From NCBI RefSeq assembly GCF_000192795.1, contig NW_007360618.1, forward strand, positions 56,195 to 120,194: a stretch of 64,000 nucleotides of DNA. Reading direction: 5' to 3'. The stretch is from Vavraia culicis subsp. floridensis. Lineage: Eukaryota > Microsporidia > Pleistophoridae. How positions within the stretch are numbered: position 1 is the first letter of the stretch; the number at the start of each line of letters is the position of its first letter. Positions 9,734-20,573 of this stretch are shown piece after piece. Below the pieces are notes generated by a model. That model was not told where the DNA came from. It did not search any database and worked only from the letters and a program-made list of their open reading frames with translations. A program made the translations under genes and the position numbers.

Positions 9734-10951
9734 ATGTCACATTTCTTTAAGGAGGACAGCACAGAAGAGAAGAAGGTTTTCACCAAGAAACTGCCCAAAA
9801 AACAGAAAAATAAGGATGAGTTTGATATAAGGCACCTTCCAACAAACGAGAAGCAAAAATTTAATTTCATTTCCACGTATTTAAAGCAAAATAAACAGAT
9901 TGATGATGATTTAATCGACGAACTGCTAGGAATAGAGAGGCTACCGCGCACTCTCAAAAACAAGCTGATGAAAATGAAGGTGGACGTAGAAGAAGAGGAG
10001 AAGGAGAATTGGGTGGTTGAAAAAAAGGTTGATGATACGGTAGATTTTGACCAAATGATCGGCAATTTGATGGAGAAGGACTTAGCTGAGGGAATAAAAG
10101 GATTGCAGGAGGCTGAAGTATCGCTGGGAATAGATGGCTTTAGATTTGTGGATGAAAACAAGGAAAATGATAGGCTGCTGGTGAATAAAGAAAAAATATT
10201 GAAGGCCAAATTGGGTCTGTACAACAAGAACATCATGGAAACGTCGTACGATGCGTACAAAACAACATTACAGGATTACATAAAGGTTAATGAGCTGCTG
10301 TCGAAGGACGGAAATATCGTTTTCTATGTAAAAATGCTTCTAAGGATAAAGCACGACAGGCTAGACATGATAAAGTTTTTGAGCACAATAACAGAGGCGC
10401 GCAAGATCTACCAGGACCAATTATTCTTTTATTCCTCTGGACCAGGTTCGAAGAAGGAAATATTGCGGATTGATGGGCAGGGTGACAGCGATGCATTCTA
10501 TGAGTCCCTTGATGAGGAATACAAACTGGTCTACCTTCTGCGTACAGACTATGACAGGGCGATTCAGTACTTTTATGATAAAGAAAATGCTGATGTGCAA
10601 TACAACGATAAAATATTGAAAGAGTTTGCCGTTCTTTCCTTTCAAAGAGAAGATTTAAAGGTAGCTGACAATCTTATCACACGAATTTCTGCAAAAGAAG
10701 ACGATCTTGATGACATTATTGTAGTGCTTGAAATATTAGGGATTAGAAAACCGAAAATTCTCAAAGACAAATTTGTGATACTTGAAAAGAATGAGCTGAT
10801 GCTGAAGTCAAAGAATAGAAGAATGGAACTCATGAGGGCGTATTTTATGTGCGTAAACTGGAATTTTGATGAATGCTCCAAAATTATCAAAGACGAGATG
10901 GGGATTAACTGCTACGACATTGTCAAAGAGCGGTATTGTAATGTTGACTAA
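9734..10951 (+). CDS. possible eIF3c (NIP1)-like translation initiation subunit (405 aa)
   Basis: The product is mostly alpha-helical and charged, with no catalytic motif. The start is the second of two close ATGs (9734), which follows CCCACC. This gives an N-terminus MSHFFKED that resembles the MSRFF opening of eIF3c. Residues about 50-150 are Lys/Glu rich and probably disordered. The C-terminal 220 residues look like helical repeats, including a segment DYDRAIQYFYDKENADVQYN followed by a DLKVADNLI helix, vaguely like the eIF3c helical-repeat core before its PCI domain. No clear PCI/winged-helix domain remains, and the protein is under half the usual length. The identity is a suggestion; a generic helical-repeat protein is equally possible. 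It is divergent from MLH1. Confidence 0.75.
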   Translation: MSHFFKEDSTEEKKVFTKKLPKKQKNKDEFDIRHLPTNEKQKFNFISTYLKQNKQIDDDLIDELLGIERLPRTLKNKLMKMKVDVEEEEKENWVVEKKVDDTVDFDQMIGNLMEKDLAEGIKGLQEAEVSLGIDGFRFVDENKENDRLLVNKEKILKAKLGLYNKNIMETSYDAYKTTLQDYIKVNELLSKDGNIVFYVKMLLRIKHDRLDMIKFLSTITEARKIYQDQLFFYSSGPGSKKEILRIDGQGDSDAFYESLDEEYKLVYLLRTDYDRAIQYFYDKENADVQYNDKILKEFAVLSFQREDLKVADNLITRISAKEDDLDDIIVVLEILGIRKPKILKDKFVILEKNELMLKSKNRRMELMRAYFMCVNWNFDECSKIIKDEMGINCYDIVKERYCNVD

Positions 10952-11494
10952 TGCGATCGGTAGATATCGTATTTGTGACGCATTTGTGGAGTTGTTTTTG
11001 GCTGTCTAGTAAAGATAGTTGCTTGTTCACTCTGATTTCGTTTATTTTTCAACATATCGGTTTTGTTGCAGATTAAATCCTGTTTTTCAGGTAATAGGTA
11101 TGATCAAAATATTACAATGTTGTACTCCAAATTTTGCAGTCTTAATCTCGTATTACGTTATTCCTTACATTTTATAACATATTGAAAACGGTAATGGTCT
11201 GTAAAACAGCATTACATGCCGCCCATACCTGATGAAAGAATGGAAAGCGCTATTCAAATAAGTACATGCAATATTGTCCTTAACTAGCAGCATTGATTGT
11301 ATAATTAGTCATTCCTTTGTAATAATCTGTTCGTTCTGCAGTTTCGTAAAAATACCAAATTTGTGATCACATGCCCAACAACAAAGAATTCAAGCACAAG
11401 GATCTGCTCTTAACACCCTGGCAACAGATTTATCTTGTCTATCTACACGAATAAAATTCATAACAAATACTTTAATAATGTTTGACGGCCCGGT
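10952..11494. other. intergenic, no gene recognised
   Basis: Convergent 3' ends on both sides; AT-rich, no ORF or RNA feature seen. Confidence 0.5.
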
Positions 11495-11959
11495 CTACAG
11501 CAGCAGAAGATTCTTTATCGAACATAAAAATAGAACAACCAATACTACCGCAGTACAACACAGGTAAATAAACTCGTTGTCCTCCGTTACAACCGGTTTG
11601 CTAGTCTGCTTATCTTCCACAAACAATATTTTTGTGCACACAGCCTTCGAGCTCCCTCCTCTCAACGTCTTTTTGAACTCATCCACACCCTTCTTATGGT
11701 CAAAATCATACACCTCTACCATGAACTTATGGTTTTTCGATGTGCATTCACTTTGTAAAATAACATTTATTGTTATCGTCTGCAGTGGTTTTATAATGCC
11801 AATGTTTGGTCTGACCGAATAATCTTTTGGGCTTGTCGTGCGTATTTTGTACGCTCCACCAGAGAGCACGTTGTTCTGCAGTGTTATTGTTCCTTTTTTT
11901 GTAACATTATCTATTGTGATGTACTTTGATGGTAGGATCATTACTGACGAGTCGTTCAT
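11495..11959 (-). CDS. VAP-like protein: MSP domain with C-terminal membrane anchor (154 aa)
   Basis: VAP proteins sit in the ER membrane and tether lipid-transfer and trafficking partners through an MSP domain. Residues about 7-95 fit that domain: the ITLQNN strand, then YKIRTTSPKDYSVRPNIG, a close match to the family signature with KTTAPKRYxVRPNxG, then an IIKPLQTITINVIL strand. A Lys-rich linker follows, and a hydrophobic tail (about 131-152) is a typical tail anchor. There is no obvious coiled coil between the domain and the anchor. The protein is shorter than human VAPA/B (about 240 aa). The ATG at 11959 has its nearest CCC about 30 bases upstream. Confidence 0.87.
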   Translation of the reverse strand: MNDSSVMILPSKYITIDNVTKKGTITLQNNVLSGGAYKIRTTSPKDYSVRPNIGIIKPLQTITINVILQSECTSKNHKFMVEVYDFDHKKGVDEFKKTLRGGSSKAVCTKILFVEDKQTSKPVVTEDNEFIYLCCTAVVLVVLFLCSIKNLLLL

Positions 11960-14642
11960 TTTTCTACGGCTTCTTTCTTTTATAGGATGGGTGATTTAAT
12001 TCGTCAATTTTTAGGAGAAATTTTGTGCTGAGCACGATGGCTGTCTCTGGCAGCAGATTGTGATATTGGCGCTGTTATCGGGAGCGCTTAAACCATAAAG
12101 AGACAAACATTTCTGCTTAACTCCTTTTTTGCGTGTGCAGAGCACTTCAAAATATGATAAAAAATGTTTTTTCGCGTTTAGTGCGTATTTTGCAAGGAAT
12201 GAATAGCGAATGGTAAGTATCGGGATGTGATCCGATGATCAGGCGATATGCTTGTGTTTCCTGCCGTACAAACGTTTGTTTCGCCCCAATGCATGAGCAG
12301 AGACTTAGCACTATGCTAACCATCAACGTGAATACGCGCCTATACTACCAAAGATTCGTGCGGATGTCTTTGAATAAGAACAAATATTCGATTCAAATCC
12401 TGTTTTAGCATCAACTGATAGGTCCAAATTCCGCATTTACTCGTAACCAATCTAATTGGGGAATCGCTATCCAATTAACGCATAAGCTGTTTTCACATTT
12501 AATAGCATTTTCCTCATCAATCACCCTTGGACCGCTAATATAGATGAGATCGTTCTTGGACAAGTCTTAACAGCTGTTTTTACCTGATAATCAAAGCTAC
12601 GTCACCGATTAATTTTGCTTTAATCACACCGGTCCAAAGTTACTGCGTGAACGGGCAGTGACACTTACTTTTTTCGCTAACTAAGTTTATTTATCTTCTC
12701 GTGCAACATATCTAAAAAACACACTTTTTTGGTCTGATCATAATTTCTTGCCTGCTAAATTTATTTATCACTTCAAAACTACGATGCGCCACATTTTATC
12801 AGCTAAAAAATCCCTCGAATTTACGAATACTTAAACAAACCTATGAAAGAATTGAGCTGGCCCTAAAAGAAACACACCATAAATCACGTTTACCTGCTCC
12901 TACAGAATGCACCGCACCTGAATATTTGGGACAATAAACTGTGTAATTTTTATTGCAAGCAATTCGTGCAATATCAGGGAAAAAGAGATAATAGCAAATA
13001 TCAGAGTAATATCTTACAATTGTGTTGATAGCATCCCTGTCATGAATTATAGCGGCACCTCTACGTACCATGCAAAGTTGTAGGACCGTGATAAAATATG
13101 ATAGCAGGTAATAAATACGAACTAAATTAGATTTGATTACGGTTATTGCGGTGTATGAACAACATTACTCCTATCAGCACGTGTTAAATGCAACAAATAC
13201 GATAATTATTGTGTTAGGAATGGAGAAAGACCCATTTTACTACAGCAGCTACTGCCAGAACAAAACCAGCATTTAACTCATCACCCCGTGGTACACGCTT
13301 GCTTAGCACTATACATGTGCTTAATGCGATATTCGTGTTAAATAACGGTCTTTATTCGAACTTGTGCGTTCTCTAGCCTGAATGTGATCGCTGTTCAAGA
13401 ATGATACCCTACCCGGTGCTGATCATGAACAAATGGTGGTTATGCCGGGTTAACGGTGACCCTAATTTGCTTATTAGGGGTGTTATAGGGTAAATTTAGT
13501 TTGAAGAGCTGTGTAAATGAAAAGATAACCATTTCAACAACGCTCTAGCCTGTTGCCGGTTCTTCCTCTAATCGTTCCACTACGGTTGCAATACCATGCC
13601 AATCGTTATCAATCGCATGTATAACGTGAATTAAAAACGTTTGCTTTGTCCGTTCATAGAACATCGTGCTGCTGCTATCTATGCTGAGATGCACGGTTCT
13701 CGTATGTAATTAGGAGGTAAGCTCCGTAGATAACGGTGAAATGGTATGGTACCGATTCATACACCAATAGAACCGTTTTAAATGCTGCTCTTCATATCAG
13801 CAATGACATACATCAATAGAACCGTTTTAAATGCTGCTCTTCATATCAGCAATGACATACATCAATAGAACCGTTTTAAATGCTGCTCTTCATATCAGCA
13901 ATAAACAAATCATTTTTTCGCTGCAAGAACAACTCATTAGCAGTGCTAGAGTGCACTTGTAACGATGATCGCAGGGATGATAAGCAAACCGCATTTACTG
14001 TTACCTCTCGTGCACCATCATAAACTTATGTTAGTGTAGCATTCATTGTTAACTAAACCTGCCATACCGCCAGGATATGACATGCGTAATGGTGTTGCTG
14101 CCTTTACGATGCAAATATCTTCATCATATCGTAGATCGTTAGAGTGCGGCAGACCTGTGTCAACGACACGGTATAAATTGGGAAAAGAATTGCCTTTCAG
14201 CATGTTGGTGCGCAGTCTCACGATCGGAGAGAAGAGCGTTTTTAAGGAATGTATTACATGATTGTATAGGGCAATAACTTTGTTTGCAGCGTTATTTGTT
14301 GGCATAGGAGGAATGCATGCAGCAATACATCCTTACAGGTACTTTTCCTTTTTACATTTCAAAGACGGGATGAATGAAGGGGAATAATAGCTCAGCAGCA
14401 CTCATACTGGCGCGTAATTTTAGTTGCAGTGGTATAAACGGCCATTAACAGACTCGGTTTACAAAAAAGTATAACATTACTAAAAAGGGATATAAAATAA
14501 GCGCTTCACCAACATACGAGATTCGTAATACACGCGGTGCAACAAACAACAGCCAATTAATTGCTTAGACTTTCATTGTAACGCGTGCCATAAAATAAAA
14601 TTTTTGTTGGCAGGGGCAGCAGAGCGTAACACTTACTAAACG
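11960..14642. other. 2.7-kb gene-free stretch
   Basis: The longest empty interval in the window. It holds a 49-bp tandem repeat (13758-13902) and a 7-bp-stem hairpin at 13460-13479 (CCCTAAT/ATTAGGG). Small frames at 12841-13071 and 14018-14305 (both minus) lack the start motif and any recognisable content. Transcribed RNA genes cannot be excluded by eye. Confidence 0.5.
13758..13902. repeat. 49-bp tandem repeat, nearly three copies, noncoding
   Basis: Units start at 13758, 13807 and 13856. The first differs by one base (CACCAATAG versus CATCAATAG) and the third breaks off about two bases early. Each unit contains the inverted repeat TGCTG...CAGCA (5-bp stem, 10-base loop). The period is not a multiple of three, so it is unlikely to be coding. 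Confidence 0.95.
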
Positions 14643-16991
14643 ATGAACAATCAGAAAAATGTTGCTCGAAAAAATGGTGATGGTGCAAAAGGAGAGAACG
14701 ACAGAGAAACGGATTACATTCCTTTGGTTTTAAACACTAGCAATTACTATGTGAACCATCGGAGGGATTATATAAACGGGTGCAGGTGTAATAATGAACA
14801 CAAACATGGGAAAAAACATAGATGCTGTGATGGTAGCATGTTTTATGGCTATGAAACAGAAAGAAAGACAGAATTGGAGTATTTGAACGAAGCAGGGAAA
14901 CACGGCAGCGTTTATTTGGGCGAGAGAATGAATGAAGGGCTGTTGAACAGGTTTGATGGCGGGGATAATTGGGGGTTGAATTTTTGTAACGGGCTTAGAT
15001 CGCAATTACCGAATAACTTGAGTGCTGGGCATGCAAAACCTGGCGACAGGGGGTATAATGGGCAATTTAATGGAGAGCATGTGGAGAAGATGAATGGTAA
15101 TATGAGTGCTGGGCGTGCATATGCTAACATGGATGGGAGTGAACGGGATGAGAAGATGCTACGAAGCAACGATGGGTGTCGCTCGTACAACGAAACATAC
15201 TTCCACAATATGGAACAACACTTCAGAGATGGGGATGGAAGGAAGAGAAGTGGCACAGATGAGAGTGACTGTAGGGTAAATGGAAGGGAATTGTACAGCA
15301 GATATTCAGCATGGGGAGAAAAAGGAGCAAAGCACATGAATTATTACACAGGTACTTTGAAAAGAGGTGCATGGGGAACATCTTTAGATAACCACAAATA
15401 TAACGAGACTTACGCACCAGAGAGTATTAATGGCACGGTCACATACCTAAAAGAAAGCAACGAACGATATGAAGCATATCAAACGGCGTGTTACAACAAC
15501 GAGCACATGACTGGCACGTACAACCAGCAGTTTACACAAAATAGGAAGTGCTACGTATCTGCTAATTCATTAGAGAATGATATCTGTCAAGGAGAAACAT
15601 TTAGCTCACCAAGGCTGTGCCAGGATCGTTCAAACCGGCAGTTTGGCAGCAAATGTGATCATCAAGGATTGGCTGTACATGCTGATGATTGCGGAGTAGC
15701 AGACAAGCATGCGAAAAAATTTGACGAGCAACACAAAAAAAGTAGCGATGAGTTCACGGACAGCACGATGCACCATTCGCTCAATAAAAATTGTTATGGA
15801 GCAAAGCAGTGCAATGAAAAGAAAGGAGGAGGCAATGAGCAACATGTTGCAGGTGTGCATGCATTCACAGTACCGGATGAAGAGAACAAATATTACGGGC
15901 ACGTTATAACGGGCGATGATGGAAAACAAAATCATAATTTGGAAAATGAAGCGGTTTATGTGTCTAATAATGGAGCAAAGATAGAAAACCACGATAATGC
16001 CAAAAAACTGGGCATAGCGGCACATGAAATGGTAATAGAAGAAAAAAATGAAATTGTGCGCGATGAGTTTGCAATGGAATCGTGTTCAAAACAACAAAAA
16101 GAGGGCAAACACTCTGCCTCAGATTATACGGCAGAGCTACGTGCAACCGATCGCGGTATGGAAAAATGTTGCAATCTGGCCAAAGATTCATTATTTGAAG
16201 TTGTGGATCGTATGATTACACTGGAAGATGACAGACAAACGGATAGGTGCGATATAACCGACAGCGTGGCACAGGAAGTGACAGATAAAGACCAAGGCTA
16301 TGATTCTGATGGTGGTATGCCATACAATAGAGGAAGAGTTGTAAATAATGAGGAGCAGAATGTAGCTGCAGGATCACAACCAGATCCAAGGATCTTAGAT
16401 GAATACAAACAAAGCCATCAAGGGGATCAGAAGCGTATTAAAGCAGAAGAAACAGAAATTGAAAAAGGACCTGCTCATCACAACGAAATAAAGAGGCAAG
16501 GTCTCATCAAGAATGCCGTAAATGACAAAATAGCTTCGGCAACAGGGCTGTTAGAATGCGATTATACGTACTACTTCATCAATACCAGTCGGATTCATGG
16601 CAACGGTTTGTTCGCTTCCAAGCTCATACCCAAGGACTCAATGATCATCGAGTACCAGGGTGTACAAATAGGCAACATGATGGCAGATAAATTGGAAGAG
16701 GAGTACCAACGTAACAATATAAATTCGATATACTTATTCAGACTTGATAAGGATCTGATCATAGATGCAACTGTTTATGGCAATAAAGCACGGTTTATCA
16801 ATCACTGCTGCGATCCTAATGCTGAAGCACGCGTTACGATTCACGATGACCGGCTCAAGCTGCTAATCTACGCTTTAAAGGACATACGGGTCAACCAGGA
16901 AATAACGATGTACTACAATTTTAGCTCAGAAGCAGGCGATGAGGAGCTGAAATGCAGCTGTGGCAGTGATAAATGCAGAAAAGTTATGTAA
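14643..16991 (+). CDS. SET1/MLL-type histone H3K4 methyltransferase with a long divergent N-terminus (782 aa)
   Basis: The C-terminal 145 residues form a SET domain of the SET1/COMPASS class: SRIHGNGLFASKLIPKDS, MIIEYQG, YLFRLDKDLIIDAT, GNKARFINHCCDPN (AdoMet and knot region), ITMYYNF, and a post-SET CSCGSDKC (771-778) for zinc. SET1 enzymes trimethylate H3K4 at active promoters. The first 620 or so residues are low complexity, rich in Asn, His, Tyr, Gly and Lys, with loosely repeated phrases such as NMSAGRAYAN and NLSAGHAKPG. No RRM or n-SET signature can be seen. The ATG at 14643 has only a GGGG run about 26 bases upstream. It could instead be a smaller SET-only enzyme with an unrelated extension. 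Confidence 0.9.
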   Translation: MNNQKNVARKNGDGAKGENDRETDYIPLVLNTSNYYVNHRRDYINGCRCNNEHKHGKKHRCCDGSMFYGYETERKTELEYLNEAGKHGSVYLGERMNEGLLNRFDGGDNWGLNFCNGLRSQLPNNLSAGHAKPGDRGYNGQFNGEHVEKMNGNMSAGRAYANMDGSERDEKMLRSNDGCRSYNETYFHNMEQHFRDGDGRKRSGTDESDCRVNGRELYSRYSAWGEKGAKHMNYYTGTLKRGAWGTSLDNHKYNETYAPESINGTVTYLKESNERYEAYQTACYNNEHMTGTYNQQFTQNRKCYVSANSLENDICQGETFSSPRLCQDRSNRQFGSKCDHQGLAVHADDCGVADKHAKKFDEQHKKSSDEFTDSTMHHSLNKNCYGAKQCNEKKGGGNEQHVAGVHAFTVPDEENKYYGHVITGDDGKQNHNLENEAVYVSNNGAKIENHDNAKKLGIAAHEMVIEEKNEIVRDEFAMESCSKQQKEGKHSASDYTAELRATDRGMEKCCNLAKDSLFEVVDRMITLEDDRQTDRCDITDSVAQEVTDKDQGYDSDGGMPYNRGRVVNNEEQNVAAGSQPDPRILDEYKQSHQGDQKRIKAEETEIEKGPAHHNEIKRQGLIKNAVNDKIASATGLLECDYTYYFINTSRIHGNGLFASKLIPKDSMIIEYQGVQIGNMMADKLEEEYQRNNINSIYLFRLDKDLIIDATVYGNKARFINHCCDPNAEARVTIHDDRLKLLIYALKDIRVNQEITMYYNFSSEAGDEELKCSCGSDKCRKVM

Positions 16992-17745
16992 TGGCAGTAA
17001 TAATGTGATATGCGTGGAATAGGTACATAACAAATCGTAAATTTTATAGAAATTACTTTTTACCTTGCCTTTGTGGTACGGCATTCACTATGAGCTGTTC
17101 ATCGCCATAGTTTTTTGCGAGCAAGGATTTGCTCCATACCAATGGTAATTCAGCACTCAGCAGAATATGTTGATGTGCACCAGTGCTACGCTGATGTTGA
17201 TACGGCTGGGAATGGCTTGTTCAGGCTGCGTGGCTTGCAGATGGAAAGGGTTGACGGTTTTGAATGAACACTTGTTATGTTGAAAGGGATGAATTGCACT
17301 CTGTCCAGCACAGACCAATCAGGAACACCTGTTTCAGGCATGTCCTTGTTTATCACGGATAACAGACATGATGGCAACCTACACAATAGATCTATAAAAT
17401 GGTCTGTTTTCTCCTTTGTAGCAACTCTCTTCTTAAAATAGGTGTAATTTAATTAAACGCTCTTTTCAGCAAAAGAGCAATGCTTTTCCGCTGATAACTC
17501 GAGCAGCGCAATAATTCTCACCGATTGGGTCAAAACATTTTATAAACACCGTAATTACAGCATCAAGCCACCATAACAGGGTTAATTTCTACGGCATACA
17601 TCCATCGGTTGCTAATGCACTGCTCCCACAGAAACCTGCGATCACAAGATGCAAAAATTTATCCCAGAACAATTCAAACGCATTCAAGCTAAGAAACAGC
17701 AATCAGCCAGTTCACCATACGAAACAGGATAACTTTATTGACCAC
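16992..17745. other. intergenic between convergent genes, no gene recognised
   Basis: Short antisense frames only; no tRNA or start motif with a sustained frame. Confidence 0.5.
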
Positions 17746-18291
17746 TTATCGGATAAAAATTCGCTTTACCCGTTTGTATAATCTAACCGTGTACATCCTG
17801 TCCCAGCCAAACACCTGAATATCGCCGCTCCGTCTCAGTTTCTTTTCCTCTGCCTTATTCACTCCCTCATACTTCCTTCTGTTGATCAAAAATCTCATAA
17901 AACTTACCAGCAGATCCGTCAACACCGCGATAAACAGGATGAATACCACCAAATTTACATAGAAGAAAGCCTTTGCCTCCGGATTGATCGGTACCGTAAA
18001 CTTGTCCTTTAGCATCAGATCGTATTCTTTCTTGTGCTTGTTTAGGATGTTGTACCCGTCCGTTATGATCTTTTCTGCCAAGTTTTTTGGAAGATCGAGA
18101 TCAGGGAATGGTTTGCTTTCTTTCACAAGCCTGTAGAATTGTGAGCGTATTACTTTGATGTCCGTGTTTTCTTTTACGTCGAACATTTCATAGAATGTGC
18201 GAAACTTCGTCTTTTTGTGTAGTGTTTGGATAGATTTGAATATGTTTGAGTTGTTGACGAGAGCAAGAATCGGGAACAAGAAGAGGAACAT
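17746..18291 (-). CDS. J-like ER membrane protein without a canonical HPD motif (181 aa)
   Basis: The N-terminus MFLFLFPILALV is a signal-peptide-like stretch. Residues about 32-90 look like a J domain: TFYEMFDVKENTDIKVIRSQ with the FY-LDV and helix II pattern, and a later YNILNKHKKEYDLML matching helix III. The HPD tripeptide expected between helices II and III reads FPD, within KESKPFPDLD, so Hsp70 stimulation is doubtful. A transmembrane segment follows (about 107-130), then a basic cytosolic tail. The topology resembles DNAJC1/ERJ5-type ER co-chaperones with a lumenal J domain. CCCC lies four bases upstream of the ATG at 18291 and fixes the start. The function is inferred from fold and topology only. 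Confidence 0.82.
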   Translation of the reverse strand: MFLFLFPILALVNNSNIFKSIQTLHKKTKFRTFYEMFDVKENTDIKVIRSQFYRLVKESKPFPDLDLPKNLAEKIITDGYNILNKHKKEYDLMLKDKFTVPINPEAKAFFYVNLVVFILFIAVLTDLLVSFMRFLINRRKYEGVNKAEEKKLRRSGDIQVFGWDRMYTVRLYKRVKRIFIR

Positions 18292-19424
18292 TTTAGGGGC
18301 TGTAAAATTACAAATTTAATTTACGGCATGTAAATATTAACAAGGATAAAAAATGAGTTTTAGATCTTTTATCGGTAAATAAACTATTTTCAAACATAAA
18401 ATTAAAGGGTGAAAGAACCGTTTCATATTTCATCACCAAAAATTGTACAGAAAAGATCTTTACCAAATACACAGATAATCTACGGATGCACACAAATATA
18501 GCAGATAGTTCAAACATGATGGACCGTAAGAAAAGATGCTACGTTACAGCTTTTATACTCCTTTCTTACAAAATAATTTAATTAGTAACAATACGAGCAC
18601 CGTTTGGTACTCAATCATACGCTTCAACCTTTCTATAAATTTGTTTTCAAATCAAGTTAAAAAGCGATTATTGCTGTTAAGATCGGTACCTCGTCATGTC
18701 AACACCAAATAACGTATACTTCCTGAACAATGATGGCTAATGATAGTTCATTAGCAAGAAAGGAGGTTGTTCTATTGCATGTTGGGTAAAAGGAAGTACT
18801 GCCCAGTAAGTTTACGTTGGTGAAAAGTGTTCAAAGGCTGTGCATGGTGGTATTCTTTCATAATATTATGGTGTATTGGTATTTTCAAGAAGAATATTCT
18901 ATTTAATGTTGGCACGAAGGAATGGTAACGTGGATATTTGTGCTGATATGTGAAGAATGAATAAATGTACGTTGTACGAATGAACTTGAATATTGGTAGC
19001 GCACTACATCGTATGCTAGCGTGCAGCTGTTGGGCCGTTTTTGTTCTTTACAGCTGATCGTTCATCAACAAATATTCGTGGTGGCAATCGACACGTTAGC
19101 GGAAAAGAGCCTAACCACGAACGATACTCGCGAGCTGCACACAGTGCTCTTATGAGACTTGGTACCATATTTCGTGCTATTTTCGCTGAAAATACGTTTA
19201 CTTATCTTCTTATACGGCAATAACACGTTATATTTTGTACGAACGGGCAATTTTATGACTATGGCAGAGAATAACCTGCAAAAATGGTTTTACCACAGCA
19301 ACAAAGATATGCGTGTCATAGTTCACTTATTGCTGAATTTTGATCATTTTTTATGGACAGTTATTGCTCATTGGTTTCATGTGTTAACATTTCTGACCCC
19401 CTTCAGAACGAGCCGCTGCCGAAG
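18292..19424. other. intergenic, no gene recognised
   Basis: Several frames of 60-90 codons on both strands (for example 18308-18517 minus, 19159-19434 plus) have no start motif or recognisable sequence and overlap one another. Treated as noise. Confidence 0.5.
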
Positions 19425-20066
19425 ATGTCCATAGGAACAAATCTGCTATGTCTTCTCGAATCGAGCCAATACTTTGACTTTGATATACTACCAGAAATAT
19501 CGGCTGAACTTTCACTGCAACTTATAAAAGAGGGAAACATTTGCACACTCAGTTCGCAGGTATTTGTAATCGATATTTGTGATGAGGCGGTGACCGTTCT
19601 TTTCGTAGACGAAATGTGGAATGAACGATTTGCCTATCTAAAGCGGTATTTTGAGCTATGTCTTAGGAAAAGGGATTTTCTGCTGTTCTTTATTCTTCTG
19701 AGGCACTTTCTCAGACATGAGGACCAGGATAAAACGTATGTGCTGGACAATGAGCATGAATACATACGAAGGGTGAATGCCATAAGGTTATATCCAGGCA
19801 GGTGCGGTAGGAATGTCTTGTTCAAGCACGGGTTATTTTTCTGTGAATGTGTGTTCCATTCATCGACAGCGATAAAATCACTGGAGCACAGCCTTCATGG
19901 GAACATCTTTGTGCATGATGAGAAGGTTGAGCCAAAAAATGATGTCTTCGAGATCAAAGGAAATTCTTTCTTTTTTAAGGGACAGCGTGACAAGAAGATG
20001 AGCTTTCTACTAAAGAAAGGATTTACGGCTGAGGAAATATTCAACTTTTTTGGTGTTGGACGCTAG
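19425..20066 (+). CDS. hypothetical protein (213 aa)
   Basis: I do not recognise this protein. The start is placed at the ATG at 19425, 24 bases after a CCCCC run (19397-19401). An ATG at 19353 is in frame, but it lies upstream of the motif. The sequence is compact and globular, with hydrophobic helices around residues 80-105 (LFFILLRHFLRHE) and a C-terminal beta-rich then basic segment ending in GFTAEEIFNFFGVGR. Three Cys in the central RCGRNVLFKHGLFFCEC stretch could bind metal but do not form a standard finger. No signal peptide or membrane segment is convincing. It stands alone between two spacers, upstream of tRNA-Leu. Confidence 0.7.
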   Translation: MSIGTNLLCLLESSQYFDFDILPEISAELSLQLIKEGNICTLSSQVFVIDICDEAVTVLFVDEMWNERFAYLKRYFELCLRKRDFLLFFILLRHFLRHEDQDKTYVLDNEHEYIRRVNAIRLYPGRCGRNVLFKHGLFFCECVFHSSTAIKSLEHSLHGNIFVHDEKVEPKNDVFEIKGNSFFFKGQRDKKMSFLLKKGFTAEEIFNFFGVGR

Positions 20067-20573
20067 GAAGCGGACTGTCTGTTAAGTAACTGTGAGCACC
20101 GTTTCGATGAATGTGTACTGTGATTCGTTAAAAACAGCGATTCTTCAAACAATCAAGCATTTTATGGCTGACTTTGTTATTCTGTGTTAATTGTGATTAA
20201 TATTCGTAGTGCCACGTTTTTAAGTCTATGCAACGATTCATTAGCAGCACAGATATCGCTTCATTAATATTTGCACTTTTGTTGCTCTGGTTTTGGTTCA
20301 ATAATGACACGAGAAGACAAGGCGTGTACAATGCTCCTTGTGCACATTCCTGTTTATGTCTGCCCTAACAATAAATATAATGCTGTAAAATTGGTAGCTC
20401 ATAACTTTTTTATGAAGATGTCAACGGCGTAAACCGTCTTTTACGGTGTTTTTCTCGCCATGAGAAGAAAAAGGCTGTATACCACGCCACTATCTGTGGT
20501 AATTCTGTGTATCTTAATGCAGCCCATGTGTGCAGTATACATCTATAAGTAGCACAAACATTTGTTGTGCCGA
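20067..20573. other. intergenic upstream of tRNA-Leu
   Basis: Contains small inverted repeats: ACCGT/ACGGT near 20434-20448 followed by a T run, and GCACAA/TTGTGC at about 20551-20570 directly before the tRNA. No ORF. Confidence 0.5.

Noticed and set aside
9532..10260. 242-codon minus-strand frame
   Set aside because: Antisense to the eIF3c-like gene, Ser/Phe-rich composition of a shadow frame, TTG/GTG-type opening.
13441..13500. TTAGGG-like strings considered as interstitial telomere repeat
   Set aside because: Only scattered single copies forming a hairpin, no tandem array.
14018..14305. 95-codon minus-strand ATG frame
   Set aside because: No start motif, no recognisable content, and an equally long opposite-strand frame covers the same bases.
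14385..14450. TAGCTCAGCAGC string like a tRNA A box
   Set aside because: No GG after the box, no B box at the proper distance, no acceptor stem.
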